64,000 bases of DNA from Thalassospira sp. MCCC 1A01428. GTDB taxonomy: Bacteria; Pseudomonadota; Alphaproteobacteria; Rhodospirillales; Thalassospiraceae. Shown piece after piece: positions 1 through 8,088 of the stretch; the first letter of the stretch is position 1, and every line of letters starts with the position of its first letter. The position numbers and the translations under genes were made by a program. The stretch covers positions 62,001 to 126,000 of the forward strand of contig NZ_JFJZ01000002.1 of the NCBI RefSeq assembly GCF_002115825.1. Reading direction: 5' to 3'. The notes beneath the pieces are model-generated. The model did no database searches, was not told the origin of the DNA, and saw nothing but the letters and a program-made list of their open reading frames with translations.

Positions 1-499
1 TTCGATTAGCCAGGCGAATTTGCGGGCAATTTTCATCCAATAACGACACAATAATTGCTCGCGATGCGCCCCCTGCGCCCAACACAACCGCCGGGCCGGA
101 TGAAAAATCGATATCAGGCACATGCTGACGCAAATTTTCGATAAACCCGAAACCATCGGTATTATCGCCGTGAATTTTACCATCGGCCAAAAATGTAACA
201 GTATTTACCGCGCCAATGCGTTTCGCCCGATCGGTTAATTCATCACAAACGGCAAAAACAGCCTGTTTATGGGGAATGGTTACATTAACCCCGGCAAACC
301 CCAAATCCCGCAGGGATTTAACCGATACCGCAAAATTTTCCGGGGCAACAGGCAATGGCATATATGTGCCATCAATACCGTATTTTACCAGCCAATAGCC
401 CTGTAACCGCGGCGATTTTGAATGGGAAACAGGCCATCCCATAACACCGGCCAGCCGGGATGTACCAGTTAATGTCTGTATCGATACCGGGTTATTCAT
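1..499 (-). CDS. aroE: Shikimate dehydrogenase (NADP+), C-terminal part off the left edge
   Basis: Reduces 3-dehydroshikimate to shikimate in the cytoplasmic shikimate pathway. Only the first 166 codons are present; the gene runs off the window at base 1. The translation starts at the ATG complementary to 497-499. It shows the substrate-binding SHSKSP motif (about residues 25-30), NVTIPHK with the catalytic lysine (about 78), the GDNTDG aspartate (about 115) and the nucleotide-binding glycine motif GAGGASRA (about 141-148). It lies about 60 bases downstream of maf on the same strand, so ppsR-maf-aroE is probably one transcript leading away from the origin. Family assignment is secure; the missing C-terminus cannot be judged. 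Confidence 0.95.
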   Translation of the reverse strand, partial: MNNPVSIQTLTGTSRLAGVMGWPVSHSKSPRLQGYWLVKYGIDGTYMPLPVAPENFAVSVKSLRDLGFAGVNVTIPHKQAVFAVCDELTDRAKRIGAVNTVTFLADGKIHGDNTDGFGFIENLRQHVPDIDFSSGPAVVLGAGGASRAIIVSLLDENCPQIRLANR

Positions 500-556
500 T
501 TATCGTTTTCCGCTTCTTTGGGCAAATTCGGGTTGTCAGGATTAAAAGGATCAAAT

Positions 557-1153
557 CTATGCTTTTAAAATTCCATGATCGCGTAAAAACCCGATCAGAG
601 GCAAAAGCGGCATCCCCAGAACGGTAAAATAATCGCCCCTTATCTCGGTAAATAACTGTGCGCCCAAACCTTCAAGTTGATAGCCGCCAACACATTGAAA
701 AATGTCTTCACCAGCAGCATCAAGATACCATTCCAGCCATTCATCACTGAAATTGCGCATGGTTAAATGGGCGGTATCAATTTTGCCCCAAATCCGCGAA
801 CCTTCCTTATAAACCACAGCCGCTGACACCAGTTGATGGCGCTTGTTACGCAGGGCTCGCAATTGTGCTCTTGTCTGATCACAATCGGTTGGTTTGTCAA
901 ACCACACCCCATTGCATTCCAGCATTTGATCAGCAGCGATCACAATGGCGTCGGGTCGCTGGCGATACATCCGCAAGGCTTTCATTTCTGCCAGGGTTTC
1001 GGCGGCTTCCATCGCCGATGCGCCTTCGGCTTTCATCGCCTGCTTATAACCATCTTCGTCAATCATCGACGCAACGGCTTCACAATCTATCCCGGCATTT
1101 TGCAACATTTGCTGCCGGGCCTTGCTGCTTGATGCCAAAACAAGACGGTTCAT
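557..1153 (-). CDS. maf: Maf-family nucleoside triphosphate pyrophosphatase
   Basis: A 198-residue cytoplasmic Maf protein, the usual length. The family hydrolyses non-canonical or modified nucleoside triphosphates (dTTP/UTP or m7GTP types) to the monophosphate and diphosphate. Seen: the N-terminal LVLASSSKARQQML signature, in which serine and arginine contact the triphosphate, and the IAADQML aspartate motif near residue 72. The start codon overlaps the ppsR stop in an ATGA (1150-1153), so the two are translationally coupled. I cannot decide between the YhdE (dTTP/UTP) and YceF (m7GTP) subtypes by eye. Confidence 0.92.
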   Translation of the reverse strand: MNRLVLASSSKARQQMLQNAGIDCEAVASMIDEDGYKQAMKAEGASAMEAAETLAEMKALRMYRQRPDAIVIAADQMLECNGVWFDKPTDCDQTRAQLRALRNKRHQLVSAAVVYKEGSRIWGKIDTAHLTMRNFSDEWLEWYLDAAGEDIFQCVGGYQLEGLGAQLFTEIRGDYFTVLGMPLLPLIGFLRDHGILKA

Positions 1154-1980
1154 TCATTTTCCTCCCGGCGGTCGTTTAATGTCGCCATAATCATTGCTGC
1201 TGTTTCTTCAATGGATCGGCGGGTTACATTGATAATCTTCCAGCTGCGTTCGGTAAAATAACGCCGTGCCTGAAAAACTTCGGCACGAACAGCAACCGGA
1301 TCAACATAATCACCGCCCTCGCCCCGTTCGATTTGGCGTAAACGGTTTTTACGAATGGAAACCAGTTGATCCACATCCTTGATCAGGCCGATTACCAGCG
1401 GGTTTTTCAACTGGTCAAGCTCTGGTGGTAACGGACAACCCGGCACAAACGGAATGTTTGCCGTTTTGATCCCGCGATTGGCCAAATAAACCGATGTTGG
1501 TGTTTTTGATGTACGTGATACGCCAACAATCACCACATCAGCTTCTTCCAGGTCCCAGGTTGCCTGCCCGTCATCATGGCTCAGAGCATAATCAATCGCT
1601 TCAATGCGATTAAAATAATCCTCGTCCATTTTATGAAGGGCACCAATGCGCCCACGTGATTGCTGACCCAAATATCCAGCCATCATGGTGATGGTTGTAT
1701 CAAGAACATGACTATGAGGTACCTGCATTCGACGGCAGCCTTCTTCCAGCTTGCGGCGAATTTCACTGTTAAAAACTGTATAAAGAACAATCCCGGGATG
1801 ACGTTCAATATCGGCAAGAACCCGGGCAAGCTGGGCATCGGTTCTGATCAGGGGCCAAACATGTTCATGGGCCTGAACATCGGGAAACTGCGCTACACAG
1901 GCACGGGCGACCCCGTCCACGGTTTCACCTGTTGAGTCAGAAACAAGGTGCAGATGAAAAATGCTGGTTTGGTCGCTCAT
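1150..1980 (-). CDS. ppsR: Pyruvate phosphate dikinase / PEP synthase regulatory protein (DUF299)
   Basis: A 276-residue bifunctional serine/threonine kinase and pyrophosphorylase. It switches pyruvate phosphate dikinase or PEP synthase off by ADP-dependent phosphorylation and on by Pi-dependent dephosphorylation. Seen: N-terminal FHLHLVSDSTGETV and the P-loop-like GVSRTSKTPTSVYLA near residues 153-167, both diagnostic of the family. The target enzyme is not in the window, so the dikinase or synthase choice is open; the symbol follows the E. coli name. It is the first gene left of the origin and reads away from it. In alphaproteobacteria this gene commonly borders oriC opposite hemE. Confidence 0.93.
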   Translation of the reverse strand: MSDQTSIFHLHLVSDSTGETVDGVARACVAQFPDVQAHEHVWPLIRTDAQLARVLADIERHPGIVLYTVFNSEIRRKLEEGCRRMQVPHSHVLDTTITMMAGYLGQQSRGRIGALHKMDEDYFNRIEAIDYALSHDDGQATWDLEEADVVIVGVSRTSKTPTSVYLANRGIKTANIPFVPGCPLPPELDQLKNPLVIGLIKDVDQLVSIRKNRLRQIERGEGGDYVDPVAVRAEVFQARRYFTERSWKIINVTRRSIEETAAMIMATLNDRREENE

Positions 1981-2509
1981 ATCTGCTCCATCGCGAATGC
2001 CTGTTTTTTACGCACTAAAAAATCGCTTTTTCCAGAATCGGAGTCGGGCCTGTGGATAAATGTGCATAACGGGTGCGACTCCGGCAAAATTCATCAGACA
2101 AATTTTATCCTCAACCCTTTACAATTTTCCTCAAACCAGTTGTCCCGCTATGGATAACCGGAAAATTTTTTACCTGATAGCAGGGATAACGGGCACAAAA
2201 CCAGTTTAATCCCCACTATCCCCATTATTCAAAATTGTCTTTTCCCAAGGTAGAGCCTAAGAGTCGTTCGGAGTCGTCCCCAGTTTTCCCCAAGATTGAT
2301 TGCGACGGATCAATTTATCCGAGTCGCAATGTGGATAAGATGTGAACCAAATTTAATCCCGGTTATCCACAGGCATCCACTAACAAACAACATCCTTTTT
2401 TATTTAAAGTGGTTTTGTTAGAGAGACGGTGGAAAAAACGCATGGATAGGCCACGACCCATTTCGGACATCGTGGACCGGGGATCGAAAAACAGGAACTG
2501 GACAGACAT
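1981..2509. other. oriC: Probable chromosomal replication origin (oriC)
   Basis: A 529-base gap between divergent ppsR and hemE. Perfect DnaA boxes (TTATCCACA or its complement) lie at 2051-2059, 2330-2338 and 2363-2371. An R4-type box (TTATGCACA, minus) lies at 2061-2069 and a one-mismatch box at 2149-2157. GGATAAC-like weak boxes occur near 2183. Six GANTC sites (2035, 2041, 2077, 2261, 2271, 2321) all extend to GANTCG on one strand. An AT-rich stretch at about 2381-2420 next to the boxes could be the unwinding element. Placement beside hemE matches the mapped origins of Caulobacter and Rickettsia (established), and flanking genes point outward. Function is inferred. Confidence 0.85.
2380..2421. 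repeat. AT-rich inverted repeat at the hemE edge of the origin
   Basis: CTAACAAA at 2380-2387 is mirrored by TTTGTTAG at 2414-2421 around a T/A-rich centre. It begins 8 bases after the perfect DnaA box at 2363-2371. It may be the DNA unwinding element, part of the hemE promoter, or both; the sequence alone does not decide. Confidence 0.5.
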
Positions 2510-3547
2510 ATGCCTAACCAAAAAAAACTGTTTCTGCGTGCGTTAGCTGGCGAAACACTGCCAACGCCACCTATCTGGCTTATGCGTCAGGCAGGACGTT
2601 ATTTGCCCGAATATCGCGCTACCCGCAGCGAAGCAGGCTCGTTCCTCGATCTATGCTATAACCCCGATCTGGCCTGCGAGGTTACATTACAACCTTTGCG
2701 CCGATATGACTTTGATGCTGCCATTCTGTTTTCCGACATTCTGGTCATCCCACAGGCGCTAGGCCAGCATTTGGCCTTCAAGCAGGGGGAAGGCCCCCAA
2801 TTGGACCCTATTCGCGACCAGGCAGGCCTTACACGCCTGAATATCGATGGTATTCACGATGTGCTGGGTCCCATTTACGAAACAGTTGCCAAATTATCCT
2901 CTGCCATTCCTGAGCATACCACACTTATTGGCTTTGCCGGTGCCCCCTGGACCGTTGCGACCTATATGGTTGAAGGTAAAGGCAGCAAGGATTTTGCCAA
3001 TATTCGCCGGTTTGCCTATGGCGATCCTGACGGTTTTTCAAAACTGATCGACATTCTGGTCGAAGCAACCACCCAGTATCTGTTAGCTCAGGTCAAGGCG
3101 GGGGCCGAAACCATCCAGCTATTTGAAACCTGGGGCGGAGTGTTATCAGAAAACGGCTTTCATCGCTGGGTGATCGAACCAACCCGTAAAATCGTGCAAA
3201 GCATCAAGGCTGAATATCCGGATATGCCGATCATTGGCTTTCCAAGGGGAGCCGGTTTGCATTTATTGGATTTCAAAAACCTGACTGGTGTGGATGCGGT
3301 TGGCCTTGATAGTGGTGTTCCATTGAAATGGGTTGCCGAAAACCTGCAAAAGCTGGGCCCGGTTCAGGGTAACCTTGACCCGATGTATCTGATTACCGGG
3401 GGCGATGAAATGCTGGCCGAAACCCGCCGTATTTTAAAAACCCTGGGCAAGGGTCCGTTCATTTTTAATCTTGGTCACGGCATTACCCCGGAAACATCGC
3501 CGGAAAATGTTGGAAAGCTGGTGGATTTCATCCGCAAGGGCGCATGA
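2510..3547 (+). CDS. hemE: Uroporphyrinogen decarboxylase
   Basis: Decarboxylates the four acetate side chains of uroporphyrinogen III to give coproporphyrinogen III in cytoplasmic haem synthesis. The 345-residue length is normal. Seen: the active-site signature [16 protein letters not shown] near residues 21-36, the [13 protein letters not shown] segment (about 142-154) and the C-terminal [16 protein letters not shown] motif. It is the first gene right of the origin and reads away from it, followed by hemH and hemJ, so three haem steps are clustered. Transcription into hemE starts within or beside the origin, which in Caulobacter links promoter activity to initiation. Confidence 0.97.
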   Translation: MPNQKKLFLRALAGETLPTPPIWLMRQAGRYLPEYRATRSEAGSFLDLCYNPDLACEVTLQPLRRYDFDAAILFSDILVIPQALGQHLAFKQGEGPQLDPIRDQAGLTRLNIDGIHDVLGPIYETVAKLSSAIPEHTTLIGFAGAPWTVATYMVEGKGSKDFANIRRFAYGDPDGFSKLIDILVEATTQYLLAQVKAGAETIQLFETWGGVLSENGFHRWVIEPTRKIVQSIKAEYPDMPIIGFPRGAGLHLLDFKNLTGVDAVGLDSGVPLKWVAENLQKLGPVQGNLDPMYLITGGDEMLAETRRILKTLGKGPFIFNLGHGITPETSPENVGKLVDFIRKGA

Positions 3548-3622
3548 TTTCTTTAATCAATGAAATCCATTGAAAAAATCAATTCGTAATCAAAGCAGAC
3601 TTGATTGCTTTTAGGAATTGTA

Positions 3623-3650
3623 CCCGTCATCCTTCGTGCCGGATGACGGG
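3623..3650. repeat. REP-like perfect inverted repeat between hemE and hemH
   Basis: CCCGTCATCC (3623-3632) and GGATGACGGG (3641-3650) form a perfect 10-bp stem with an 8-base loop. There is no T-run after it, so it is not a standard intrinsic terminator. The CGTCATCC/GGATGACG core resembles the dispersed palindromes common in alphaproteobacterial genomes. Confidence 0.6.
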
Positions 3651-3717
3651 AGGGATTTTATAAATTAAGGATTTACACCTGTTTTCCGGTTTTCTGGAAC
3701 GCCAGAAGGATTTTTCG

Positions 3718-4812
3718 ATGCCTGATCATGCTCAAAAAAAACGCGCCATCATTCTGTTTAATCTGGGTGGTCCCGACAGCCCCGAAGCTGTAAAGCCGTT
3801 TTTGTTCAATCTGTTCAATGACCCGGCAATTATCAGCTTGCCTAATCCGTTTCGTTATTTGCTGGCAAAATTGATTTCATCGCGCAGGGCCCCGGTTGCC
3901 CAGGAAATTTATGCGCATCTGGGCGGTAAATCTCCTTTGCTGGAACTTACACAGGACCAGGCCAATGCATTGCAAACCAGTTTGAATGACAGTGATAACG
4001 GTTTTGAAAACCGCTGTTTTATTGCCATGCGATATTGGAAACCATTTGCCAGTGAGACTGTAAAACAGGTGAAAGACTGGGGCGCAGACGAAATGATTTT
4101 GCTGCCGCTCTATCCGCAATTTTCTACTACCACCAGCGGATCATCTGTAAAGGACTGGAAAGAAGCCTGTAAAACGGCAGGCCTTGCCATTCCAATGAAA
4201 ACAGCCTGTTGTTACCCAACCAATTCGGGTTTTGTTAATGCAACAGCCGATATGGTCAAGGAAGGGTACGAACGCGCACGGGACCAGAACAAAGGTGTGC
4301 CACGTTTGTTATTTTCGGCGCATGGTGTGCCCAAAGCCGTTATTACCAGGCGCAACGATCCTTATCAGTCGCAAATTGAAAAATCGGCACAGGCCGTGGT
4401 TGATAAAATGGCTATTCCCGATCTGGACTGGCTGGTGTGTTATCAAAGCCGGGTGGGGCCAATGGAATGGATTGGTCCTTCGACCGAAGATGAAATTAAA
4501 CGCGCTGGCAAGGATGGTGTGCCATTGGTGATTGTTCCAATCGCTTTTGTGACCGAACATTCCGAAACTTTGGTCGAACTTGATATTGAATATCGCGAAA
4601 TTGCCGATCATTTGAAAATTCCGGTCTATGAACGGGTAAGAACCGTATGTTCGCATTCAAAATTTATTGCCGGTCTCGTAAACGTGATCGATGAAACGCA
4701 AATGGCTCTCGACCAGAACGGTATTGATAATGATAGTGCTCAAACCCGTGGTTGGTGGTGCCCTGATGATCATGTTTGTGCAACTGCACAACAGCCAGGG
4801 GCACATCGTTAG
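3718..4812 (+). CDS. hemH: Ferrochelatase
   Basis: Inserts ferrous iron into protoporphyrin IX, the last step of protohaem synthesis, at the inner membrane surface. Seen: N-terminal AIILFNLGGPDSPEAVKPF, the LLFSAHGVPK histidine motif near residue 202, and FVTEHSETLVELDIEY near 280-295 with the conserved glutamate. The 364-residue protein carries about 25 extra residues at the C-terminus, including GWWCPDDHVC, which I do not recognise; two cysteines there are too few for a four-cysteine cluster by themselves. It lies 170 bases after hemE and 36 bases before hemJ. Confidence 0.95.
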   Translation: MPDHAQKKRAIILFNLGGPDSPEAVKPFLFNLFNDPAIISLPNPFRYLLAKLISSRRAPVAQEIYAHLGGKSPLLELTQDQANALQTSLNDSDNGFENRCFIAMRYWKPFASETVKQVKDWGADEMILLPLYPQFSTTTSGSSVKDWKEACKTAGLAIPMKTACCYPTNSGFVNATADMVKEGYERARDQNKGVPRLLFSAHGVPKAVITRRNDPYQSQIEKSAQAVVDKMAIPDLDWLVCYQSRVGPMEWIGPSTEDEIKRAGKDGVPLVIVPIAFVTEHSETLVELDIEYREIADHLKIPVYERVRTVCSHSKFIAGLVNVIDETQMALDQNGIDNDSAQTRGWWCPDDHVCATAQQPGAHR

Positions 4813-4848
4813 TCCGTTTGAATTTTAAAAATCATAACCGAGAGATCG

Positions 4849-5277
4849 ATGGATTTATTTAGCATTATCAAATCATTACACGTCATCAGCGTTATTGCCT
4901 GGATGGCGGGAATGCTATATTTGCCCCGGCTTTATGTTTATCATTGCGACGTAACCCCTGGTTCCGAGGCCGATGAAAAGTTCAAAATCATGGAACGGCG
5001 TTTGCTTCGCGCCATTATGAACCCGGCGATGATCGCGACCTGGATTTTTGGGGGCTATCTGATTAGCGCAACCGGTGCCATGACCGAAGGCTGGTTTCAC
5101 GTGAAACTTCTTTGCGTGGTCCTGATGACGATTGTGCATATGGTTTTGTCGAAATATCGTCGTGTTTTTGCTGCTGGTGCCAATACCAAATCCCCAAAAT
5201 TCTATCGTATTTTAAACGAAGTTCCGACGATTCTGATGATTGTAATTGTGTTTATGGTTATCGGAAAACCTTTCTGA
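4849..5277 (+). CDS. hemJ: Protoporphyrinogen IX oxidase, HemJ type
   Basis: A 142-residue membrane protein that oxidises protoporphyrinogen IX to protoporphyrin IX, replacing HemG/HemY in most alphaproteobacteria. Seen: four predicted membrane helices and the family's N-terminal block KSLHVISVIAWMAGMLYLPR, with the conserved histidine near residue 11, then YVYH and a later HVKLL block. Immediately downstream of hemH, it supplies the substrate for ferrochelatase. An intrinsic terminator about 55 bases after the stop ends the haem cluster. Confidence 0.95.
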   Translation: MDLFSIIKSLHVISVIAWMAGMLYLPRLYVYHCDVTPGSEADEKFKIMERRLLRAIMNPAMIATWIFGGYLISATGAMTEGWFHVKLLCVVLMTIVHMVLSKYRRVFAAGANTKSPKFYRILNEVPTILMIVIVFMVIGKPF

Positions 5278-5323
5278 TTTTGAAAAAATCGACAAATACG
5301 ATTTTTCGTCACGGATCAAACAT

Positions 5324-5356
5324 AAAAAAACCCCGCTAAAGACTAGCGGGGTTTTT
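5324..5356. terminator. Bidirectional intrinsic terminator between hemJ and secB
   Basis: CCCCGCTA (5331-5338) pairs with TAGCGGGG (5344-5351), flanked by an A-run on the left and five T on the right. It can therefore end both hemJ (plus) and secB (minus), which converge here. Confidence 0.9.
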
Positions 5357-5404
5357 GCGCATTAGATTATTCATCTATGCTTAAATTCCGATAATCCTGA
5401 TTAA

Positions 5405-5899
5405 TCAGGCATTGCCAGCCGGGGTGCTTTCAGCAGCCTGGGCATATTTTTTACGGAACAGGTCGGCAAAATCGATCGGATGCATCATCAGCGGCGGGAA
5501 ACCACCATCTGCGGTCAGATCAGCAACAATTTTGCGGGCATAAGGGAACAGAAGACGCGGCACTTCGATCAACAATACCGGCAGGCGATGTTCATCAGGA
5601 ACATTCAGGGTAACAACCGCACCATATTGCAAATCGATCACAAAGGCTGTTTTGTCAGCAATTTCAGCTTTGACATCAATTTTCAAAACAACTTCATGCA
5701 AACGCTGGTCTTCGGTTGTCCGGGCCTGAACATCAACATCAATGTTGATCTTGGGCTGCTGTTGCAGAGCAACGCTTTCCGGTGCGTTCGGATTTTCAAA
5801 CGACAAATCCTTGGTATACTGGGCATGAATGGTGATCGGATTGCCAGCTTGCTGTTGTGCTGCGTCCGTGCCTTCTGCACCGGTGGTATTTTCAGCCAT
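5405..5899 (-). CDS. secB: Protein-export chaperone SecB
   Basis: A cytoplasmic tetrameric chaperone that keeps preproteins unfolded and hands them to SecA. At 164 residues it is typical. Seen: the early IHAQYTKDLSFENPNAPESV block, the LQYGAVVTLNVPDE strand and the LLIEVPRLLFPYARKIVADL block with GGFPPLMMHPIDF, all family hallmarks. It is a single gene on the minus strand, converging on hemJ. Proximity to fxsA, a Tim44-like gene and mltA is common near alphaproteobacterial origins. Confidence 0.97.
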   Translation of the reverse strand: MAENTTGAEGTDAAQQQAGNPITIHAQYTKDLSFENPNAPESVALQQQPKINIDVDVQARTTEDQRLHEVVLKIDVKAEIADKTAFVIDLQYGAVVTLNVPDEHRLPVLLIEVPRLLFPYARKIVADLTADGGFPPLMMHPIDFADLFRKKYAQAAESTPAGNA

Positions 5900-6229
5900 T
5901 AAAAGATAACTCCCTAATATCTTGGAATTTGGTCAGGAAAAAGCCGTTCAACCCTGACGAAACCAGTTGCCGACGGCCGGTTTATTTCCGACGGGGCACA
6001 CTGTAATTTTGGCTGAAGGCGGCTTTTTTCTGACACCGTGAGGTTCGGTTCCCGGGTTTTGACAACACGAAAATAACGCCTGATGGCCTAGCATGTCTGG
6101 AACAGGTGGGCAAGATCAAGGCAGGCTGTTATGTGGTTTTTAGCAGCACGGGGACATATCCCCTGGCCGGGCCGGGGCAAAGGTTAAGGCAAATTTTTTG
6201 ACAGGCTGGATTTTAGGGGTTTGACAGAA
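5900..6229. other. Gap upstream of secB, no gene seen
   Basis: The 330 bases above secB must hold its promoter. I see no convincing coding frame, no RNA gene and no strong repeat here. Confidence 0.5.
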
Positions 6230-6260
6230 AAAAGCCGGGCAAAGTTTACCCGGCTTTTGA
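6228..6260 (-). terminator. Intrinsic terminator of fxsA
   Basis: AAAAGCCGGG (6230-6239) and CCCGGCTTTT (6249-6258) form a 10-bp stem. It lies about 60 bases past the fxsA stop, and on the minus strand it runs into a T-rich tract. Confidence 0.85.
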
Positions 6261-6317
6261 ATTTTTCATGATCAAACGACGTTAAAATCTGCCTGTCAGA
6301 CGACAGTGGCAGCTTCT

Positions 6318-6914
6318 TTAGCCGCGTGGTGGCAAATTCTGTTTTGTATCGGTGTCGTCCTTGTCATCAGAATCATTGGCTGATGTGTCTTTTTGCTGAT
6401 CAAGGTTTTCGTAATCGCCATCAATAACAGGGCCGCCGCCAGGGCCACGTTGCCGGTGCGATCCGCCGGCACTGTTGGTACCGGTTCCGCCAAACGGGTC
6501 GTTCTGACGATAAGCCCGGCCACTTGACCCGGCACCAAATGACATGCGCATTTTTCCCGATTTCATCATTTTCAGGATCAATCCGGCGCCAATTACCCGG
6601 CGTAGCGGTGGGATGAGTAATAAAAAGCCCATCGTGTCGGTGACAAAACCGGGTGTTAGCAGCAAAATGCCTGCAATCAAAATGCAGACCCCGTCAAACA
6701 GCGGGCCGAGGGGCATTTCGCCCTGGTCAAGTTCCTGCTGTGCTTTGGCCAGGGTTTGTAACCCCTGGACCCGCATTAACGATGTGCCCAGAATGGCGGT
6801 TAACACGACAATTGCAATGGTCGGCCACAAACCGATCAGTTCGCCCGCCTGAATAAAAACGGCGATTTCGACGATCGGCATCACGACAAAAATGCCAAAA
6901 AGAATAAAGCCCAT
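6318..6914 (-). CDS. fxsA: FxsA family inner-membrane protein
   Basis: A 198-residue membrane protein. The family is named for E. coli FxsA, whose overproduction relieves phage T7 exclusion by the F plasmid; its normal role is unclear. Seen: the PIVEIAVFIQAGELIGLWPT block and GTSLMRVQGLQTLAKAQ near residues 43-60, hydrophobic helices around residues 1-45 and 70-110, and a long polar glycine- and aspartate-rich C-terminal tail (about 125-198). It diverges from the Tim44-like gene across about 260 bases. Confidence 0.9.
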   Translation of the reverse strand: MGFILFGIFVVMPIVEIAVFIQAGELIGLWPTIAIVVLTAILGTSLMRVQGLQTLAKAQQELDQGEMPLGPLFDGVCILIAGILLLTPGFVTDTMGFLLLIPPLRRVIGAGLILKMMKSGKMRMSFGAGSSGRAYRQNDPFGGTGTNSAGGSHRQRGPGGGPVIDGDYENLDQQKDTSANDSDDKDDTDTKQNLPPRG

Positions 6915-7174
6915 AATTGCTCCGTCTGGCGCTGGCTATTTGTAAATAAACAGAACTCACCAAAAGGCGAAATTCTGCATTAAATGATAACAGATGATAA
7001 ATCCACGCTGGTGCGATACCGACATAACTGGACGAAAATGCGGCAGCGTGCCAGCCACGCTATGTCGTTTTAGCATGTTTGAAGCTGTTCTGGTGAAGTT
7101 GATCACATTTTTCCAAGTTCGATAGTTGCCCTTGCATTCAGATAAGGTCATACCATTTCACGAACACAGGCTGT

Positions 7175-7921
7175 ATGATGGCGGTTGCCGTCCGTCGACA
7201 CCCCAAAAGCAAGAGTCCGGAATTGCAATATTTTGATATTATTCTTTTTGCGCTGATCGCCATCTTTCTGATTTTGCGCCTGCGTAGTGTGCTGGGCCGT
7301 AAAACCGGCAATGAAAAACAGGGACCGACCGATGTTTTCGGGCGGCGTACCCACGAAGATGCCGCTGGTCAAAACCAGAAAGACGGCAATGCTCCGTCGG
7401 GTGAAGATAATGTGTATCGTTTACCTGATACCAGCCGAAATTCCGAAACGGAAAATCAGGTATCTAACCCTGCCCTCACCCAGATCCAGCTTGCCGACAG
7501 GTCTTTTACCCAGCAGGATTTCCTGAATGGGGCGCGCATGGCGTTTGAAATGATTGTCGAAAGTTTTGCCAAGGGCGACAAGGAAACGTTGAAATCATTG
7601 TTGTCGCCGGAAGTTTACAAAAACTTCGCTACAGCAATTGATGATCGTGCCTCCAGTGACGAACATGAAGAAACAACCCTGGTTGGAATTAAGTCCGCCG
7701 TTATCCATGATGCCAATGTGGAAGGCCGCACAGCTTATATCACTATTAAATTTGTATCCGAGGAAGTGTCGATTGTTCGGAACAAGGCAGGTGATGTGAT
7801 TTCAGGTGATCCAAATAACGTGATCGAAGCCGAAGATTTGTGGACATTTGCTCGCAATATGGAAAGTTCCGATCCAAACTGGCAGCTTGTTGCGACCGAA
7901 ACCCCCGATGATGAAAACTGA
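7175..7921 (+). CDS. Tim44/TimA-domain membrane-anchored protein
   Basis: About 248 residues. One N-terminal membrane helix (FDIILFALIAIFLILRL) and the RSVLGRKTGNE motif are typical of alphaproteobacterial Tim44-like proteins. A low-complexity linker follows, then a Tim44 domain from about residue 105 onward (FLNGARMAFEMIVESFAKGD). In Caulobacter the homologue TimA binds membranes. The start is uncertain: relatives begin close to LQYFDI, so TTG at 7223 is an alternative to the ATG at 7175 or 7178. The neighbours secB, fxsA and mltA are commonly linked to it in this class. Confidence 0.88.
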   Translation: MMAVAVRRHPKSKSPELQYFDIILFALIAIFLILRLRSVLGRKTGNEKQGPTDVFGRRTHEDAAGQNQKDGNAPSGEDNVYRLPDTSRNSETENQVSNPALTQIQLADRSFTQQDFLNGARMAFEMIVESFAKGDKETLKSLLSPEVYKNFATAIDDRASSDEHEETTLVGIKSAVIHDANVEGRTAYITIKFVSEEVSIVRNKAGDVISGDPNNVIEAEDLWTFARNMESSDPNWQLVATETPDDEN

Positions 7922-7949
7922 TATCGGTTTTCCGGGGTTTTAATGATGC

Positions 7950-7985
7950 AAAGGCGGTTTCCCGAAAGGCGAAGCCGCCTTTTTG
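7950..7985 (+). terminator. Terminator after the Tim44-like gene
   Basis: AAAGGCGG (7950-7957) pairs with CCGCC starting at 7975, followed by a T5 run, about 30 bases after the stop. Confidence 0.7.
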
Positions 7986-8088
7986 ATATTTGGTGTTCTT
8001 TTTATTTGCCGACATGGCTGGCGCTTTTGGTTTTTTAACCGTTACCACCGACACTGTGCAGATCTGAATTTTGGTTCCGGTTTGTTTA

